In this document: positions 62,901-64,000 of the stretch, piece after piece
Position numbering within the stretch: the stretch's first letter is position 1
Layout of the letters: the number at the start of each line of letters is the position of its first letter
NCBI GenBank assembly: GCA_039028895.1
Contig: JBCCHF010000010.1
Coordinates: forward strand, 85,730-149,729
Length of the DNA stretch: 64,000 bases
Direction of reading: 5' to 3'
From: JAHDCJ01 sp039028895
GTDB lineage: Bacteria; Bacteroidota; Bacteroidia; Chitinophagales; Saprospiraceae
Made by a program: the position numbers and the translations under genes
The notes under the pieces: generated by a model
Told to the model about the DNA's origin: nothing
The model's input: the letters and a program-made list of their open reading frames with translations, nothing else
The model's database searches: none

Positions 62901-63969
62901 AATACTGATTCATAAACTTGGCCATGAGTTCTCTTACAAACCATACCGATATTGACCACGTGGTATTAGTTGAGGTTAATTGATTAACAAAGTCATTTCT
63001 TTGAGAAACATACTCCAGAAATGTGTCGTAATAGTAAAATGAGTTAATGCTTGGATATAATTTGGAAATGATTCTTTTTCTATCCTGATCAAGAATTACC
63101 TTAAAAACCTTGTCCTTTTCTGTAATTTCTTTTAACCTATTTCCATGTTTTTCTTTTTTTATGGATGGGATTACATGGCTGCCAATATTATGTGATACAT
63201 TCCTGGCACTAATAGCTGCAATGGCAGCTCTTCTGGCAAAACGCTTATAACTATCAATTGAATGGACCAAATTCAATCGATGTAAGATATAATCTGACAT
63301 TCTTGACAAGATATCATTTCGGGCATCAACCAGATAATTGAATAAATCATTATTTTGATTATGCCATTTTTCTTTAATAAAAATACTGCCAATATGCTGC
63401 GACTTAATCCTGTAATAATCATCTTTTTCTGGATAATTATTTTTTGCCGATTTTATTGAAGCTGGAAAGTATGTGATAATATTGGATTGCAAATCGTTTT
63501 TTTTCCACAAATGATATTTCCCGGCATCTATTAGCAAGTCTTCGAGGCCCTCAATACTTAATGCCTCAGACATATCTTTTTCATATGAATTGAATAATTT
63601 TTTTTTGATGTCAGAAAAGTTCAACCTATTCCCTGATAGGTCTAATTTTTCTTTTTTCACATAAAATAGAATATAGGCCAACTCACCATTTCTATTTCTC
63701 TTTACATTAAACCCGATTTCTTTTATTTCTTTCTTAAAATCACTGTTAATCCAGAAAACTTCATCTTCTTCAATAAATTCATCAGCTTTCAAATAGGCAA
63801 TTAAAACTGGGACATCGATATTAAAATCGACAAACAACACCTTACTCGGCGAAGCTTTCTCTAGAGAAATTGTGTGAATTTTTCTTTTTGTAATTAAATT
63901 TCCATTTATCACCGACTCAATGTACTGAGGAATAAAAATTCCTGCATAGCTTTTAATTTCCGGGAACAT
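59926..63969 (-). CDS. large protein with degenerate histidine-kinase-like (GHKL) features, first visible gene of the low-G+C module
   Basis: 1347 residues from the ATG at 63969. An H-box-like helix with RRAAIAAISARNVSHNIGSHV (246-266, H260 in SHNIGSH) precedes an N-box-like helix YTILENVIRNSVKHNW (648-663), the pattern of histidine-kinase dimerisation and ATP-binding domains. The usual DxGxG box is not evident; IKVWTNLTDL stands there. A weak G2-like DLGSIETKINAAYL follows at about 754-767. The C-terminus (SVIITSGRNKTAHQTSARFLPFSVIEELL) may be an alpha/beta unit. There are no membrane helices. The frame is open to the window edge, so the true start may lie beyond 64000; alternatively an upstream gene ends with TAATG overlapping this ATG. 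The set is very A+T-rich. Confidence 0.75.
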   Translation of the reverse strand: MFPEIKSYAGIFIPQYIESVINGNLITKRKIHTISLEKASPSKVLFVDFNIDVPVLIAYLKADEFIEEDEVFWINSDFKKEIKEIGFNVKRNRNGELAYILFYVKKEKLDLSGNRLNFSDIKKKLFNSYEKDMSEALSIEGLEDLLIDAGKYHLWKKNDLQSNIITYFPASIKSAKNNYPEKDDYYRIKSQHIGSIFIKEKWHNQNNDLFNYLVDARNDILSRMSDYILHRLNLVHSIDSYKRFARRAAIAAISARNVSHNIGSHVIPSIKKEKHGNRLKEITEKDKVFKVILDQDRKRIISKLYPSINSFYYYDTFLEYVSQRNDFVNQLTSTNTTWSISVWFVRELMAKFMNQYFLLNALGEHEGLRIYNFQENRKSKDYNYPTSKYFVDYFKCDRKESIKNVMLYGNIIISEYGFFIFQNYKEQKIKVCGESWKDKGISYDNLKEIIKHQNKRKLRFRGNVTYDYKNNEGEYLLKDGELVSGNIIIKVRLRKYRRLDNQQWSEPYDYSKYLGLENLIDLRSRKYENSNSLEIIKEFEGRYIYGIIKEIRNDRKVIELSMWGEDCSVEFKEHLPEGANILKPGARIIFRALSIDPNNIKFLDATLHEISVSQHLLTTNPEVTPKDIIDNDIKVSIPGGISGYQSFYTILENVIRNSVKHNWVHLPPEEKIARNLEVKIDLSRIEGIDHYIIKVWTNLTDLRYANALVKYDKEHKKIDPGELLNGSQSLTKKLNKVYEGDIIKDNTGDFLRSDLGSIETKINAAYLYNSNEELTSDIVMKQDVLLDDKTPENINKGYIKASRIYEYYNGEIIPKLGIRFKVKKPVELSIYEEGQYFKDIVKDDDTIQIVKKEDFKDPGIIQGDIFLVVGSRGNRNKNFSYKDPDFEIKLKQLNFLEIIHLIIEAPPEVGVSNIEKILKLFTNKVEEFPYRLIYAHDKEDVVSRLYSKYIGIYFDDESYSASKHGKKIKRAMGSKPDADLHFPNMSVTKEQLKKLYNDLLLFKFFLNRIFFVPFDEIKEMSGVSVDNGTYFKRLNKDCEKLKLFLYDKWISRHSFRRVKINTQIFLSKGDASENNKDDLVRSPSQYPDIDNICINISDSIIFPNPGQKESNHISYSRHGHDKKYGYKHRIYCENLSGKKLSYNLFSIFSSSDNYNKLKLKIRLKENGLLKYLILDERLMKYFEGPGTDDEIIKRFHSMGIAIPHYFESKGKPRDVKLSIEKEIKEKLEKQYFDKAENSRENEDMAIKYLLPYNKDVEYKNVINTIFIHQSILEKMIEDMPGAKEDEMNKIILSFKKLFPSVIITSGRNKTAHQTSARFLPFSVIEELLYNENPDKINFTETILKTNL

Positions 63970-64000
63970 TAAATCATGCTGCTCACAAAGGTGTAGAAAC

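Noticed and set aside
56239..63969. Assignment to a named defence system such as Detocs
   Set aside because: Only a kinase-like motif and a membrane protein are shared in outline; gene sizes and domains do not match what I know of named systems.

Overview
The window looks like a chromosomal segment of a member of the Bacteroidota, most likely the Cytophagales. Evidence: FecI-like sigma / FecR / STN-TonB receptor cassettes, gliding-motility genes gldA-gldF-gldG, DUF4249 and DUF4340 proteins, a long-form HisG, a bifunctional HisB, few Shine-Dalgarno sequences, and several promoter matches to the TTTG-N18-21-TAnnTTTG consensus of this phylum. No rRNA genes, complete insertion sequences or CRISPR arrays were seen. 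One tRNA gene (tRNA-Phe, GAA) is present.

Layout. 1-1850: 3' side of a tryptophan operon on the minus strand (trpE, partial trpG), preceded by a transcription attenuator whose 14-codon leader peptide has three consecutive Trp codons. 1887-6030: first sigma/FecR/TonB-receptor cassette. 6067-6915: metallophosphoesterase. 7352-11253: four-gene plus-strand operon with a transglutaminase-7TM fusion, an ATP-grasp ligase, a small membrane protein and a predicted outer-membrane barrel. 11268-20261: scattered single genes (GT-C-like membrane protein, Rieske oxygenase, WG-repeat lipoprotein, M28 peptidase fused to an HExxH domain, ankyrin protein, esterase, periplasmic-binding fold protein) separated by copies of a dispersed repeat of about 100 bp. 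20283-28021: minus-strand envelope/regulation genes: a sigma/anti-sigma pair, an envelope transglutaminase, DUF4153-type and other membrane proteins, a Coq4-like protein, and a winged-helix regulator flanked by two matching palindromic candidate operators.

28187-35580: complete histidine operon hisG-D-C-B-H-A-F-IE, headed by a His-rich leader peptide (8 His in 35 residues) and a good promoter. 35780-40270: divergent gldA-gldF-gldG operon with a DUF4340 gene and a small secreted protein. 40286-50804: TPR membrane protein, tRNA-Phe, HerA-like ATPase, amidohydrolase, a 782-base gap rich in inverted repeats, the fused B12-dependent mutase icmF, an OmpA-like protein and a HIT hydrolase. 50934-56232: second sigma/FecR/TonB-receptor cassette, with a DUF4249 lipoprotein.

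56239-64000 (right edge): three overlapping minus-strand genes of clearly lower G+C. They encode a 1347-residue protein with degenerate histidine-kinase-like features, a 651-residue protein of unknown family and a 580-residue multi-pass membrane protein. I recognise no known system in this set. It is the best candidate for an undescribed, probably horizontally acquired module (sensor or ATPase, partner, membrane effector). The second candidate is the transglutaminase-7TM / ATP-grasp / barrel operon. All family assignments are from reading the sequence, with no database search.
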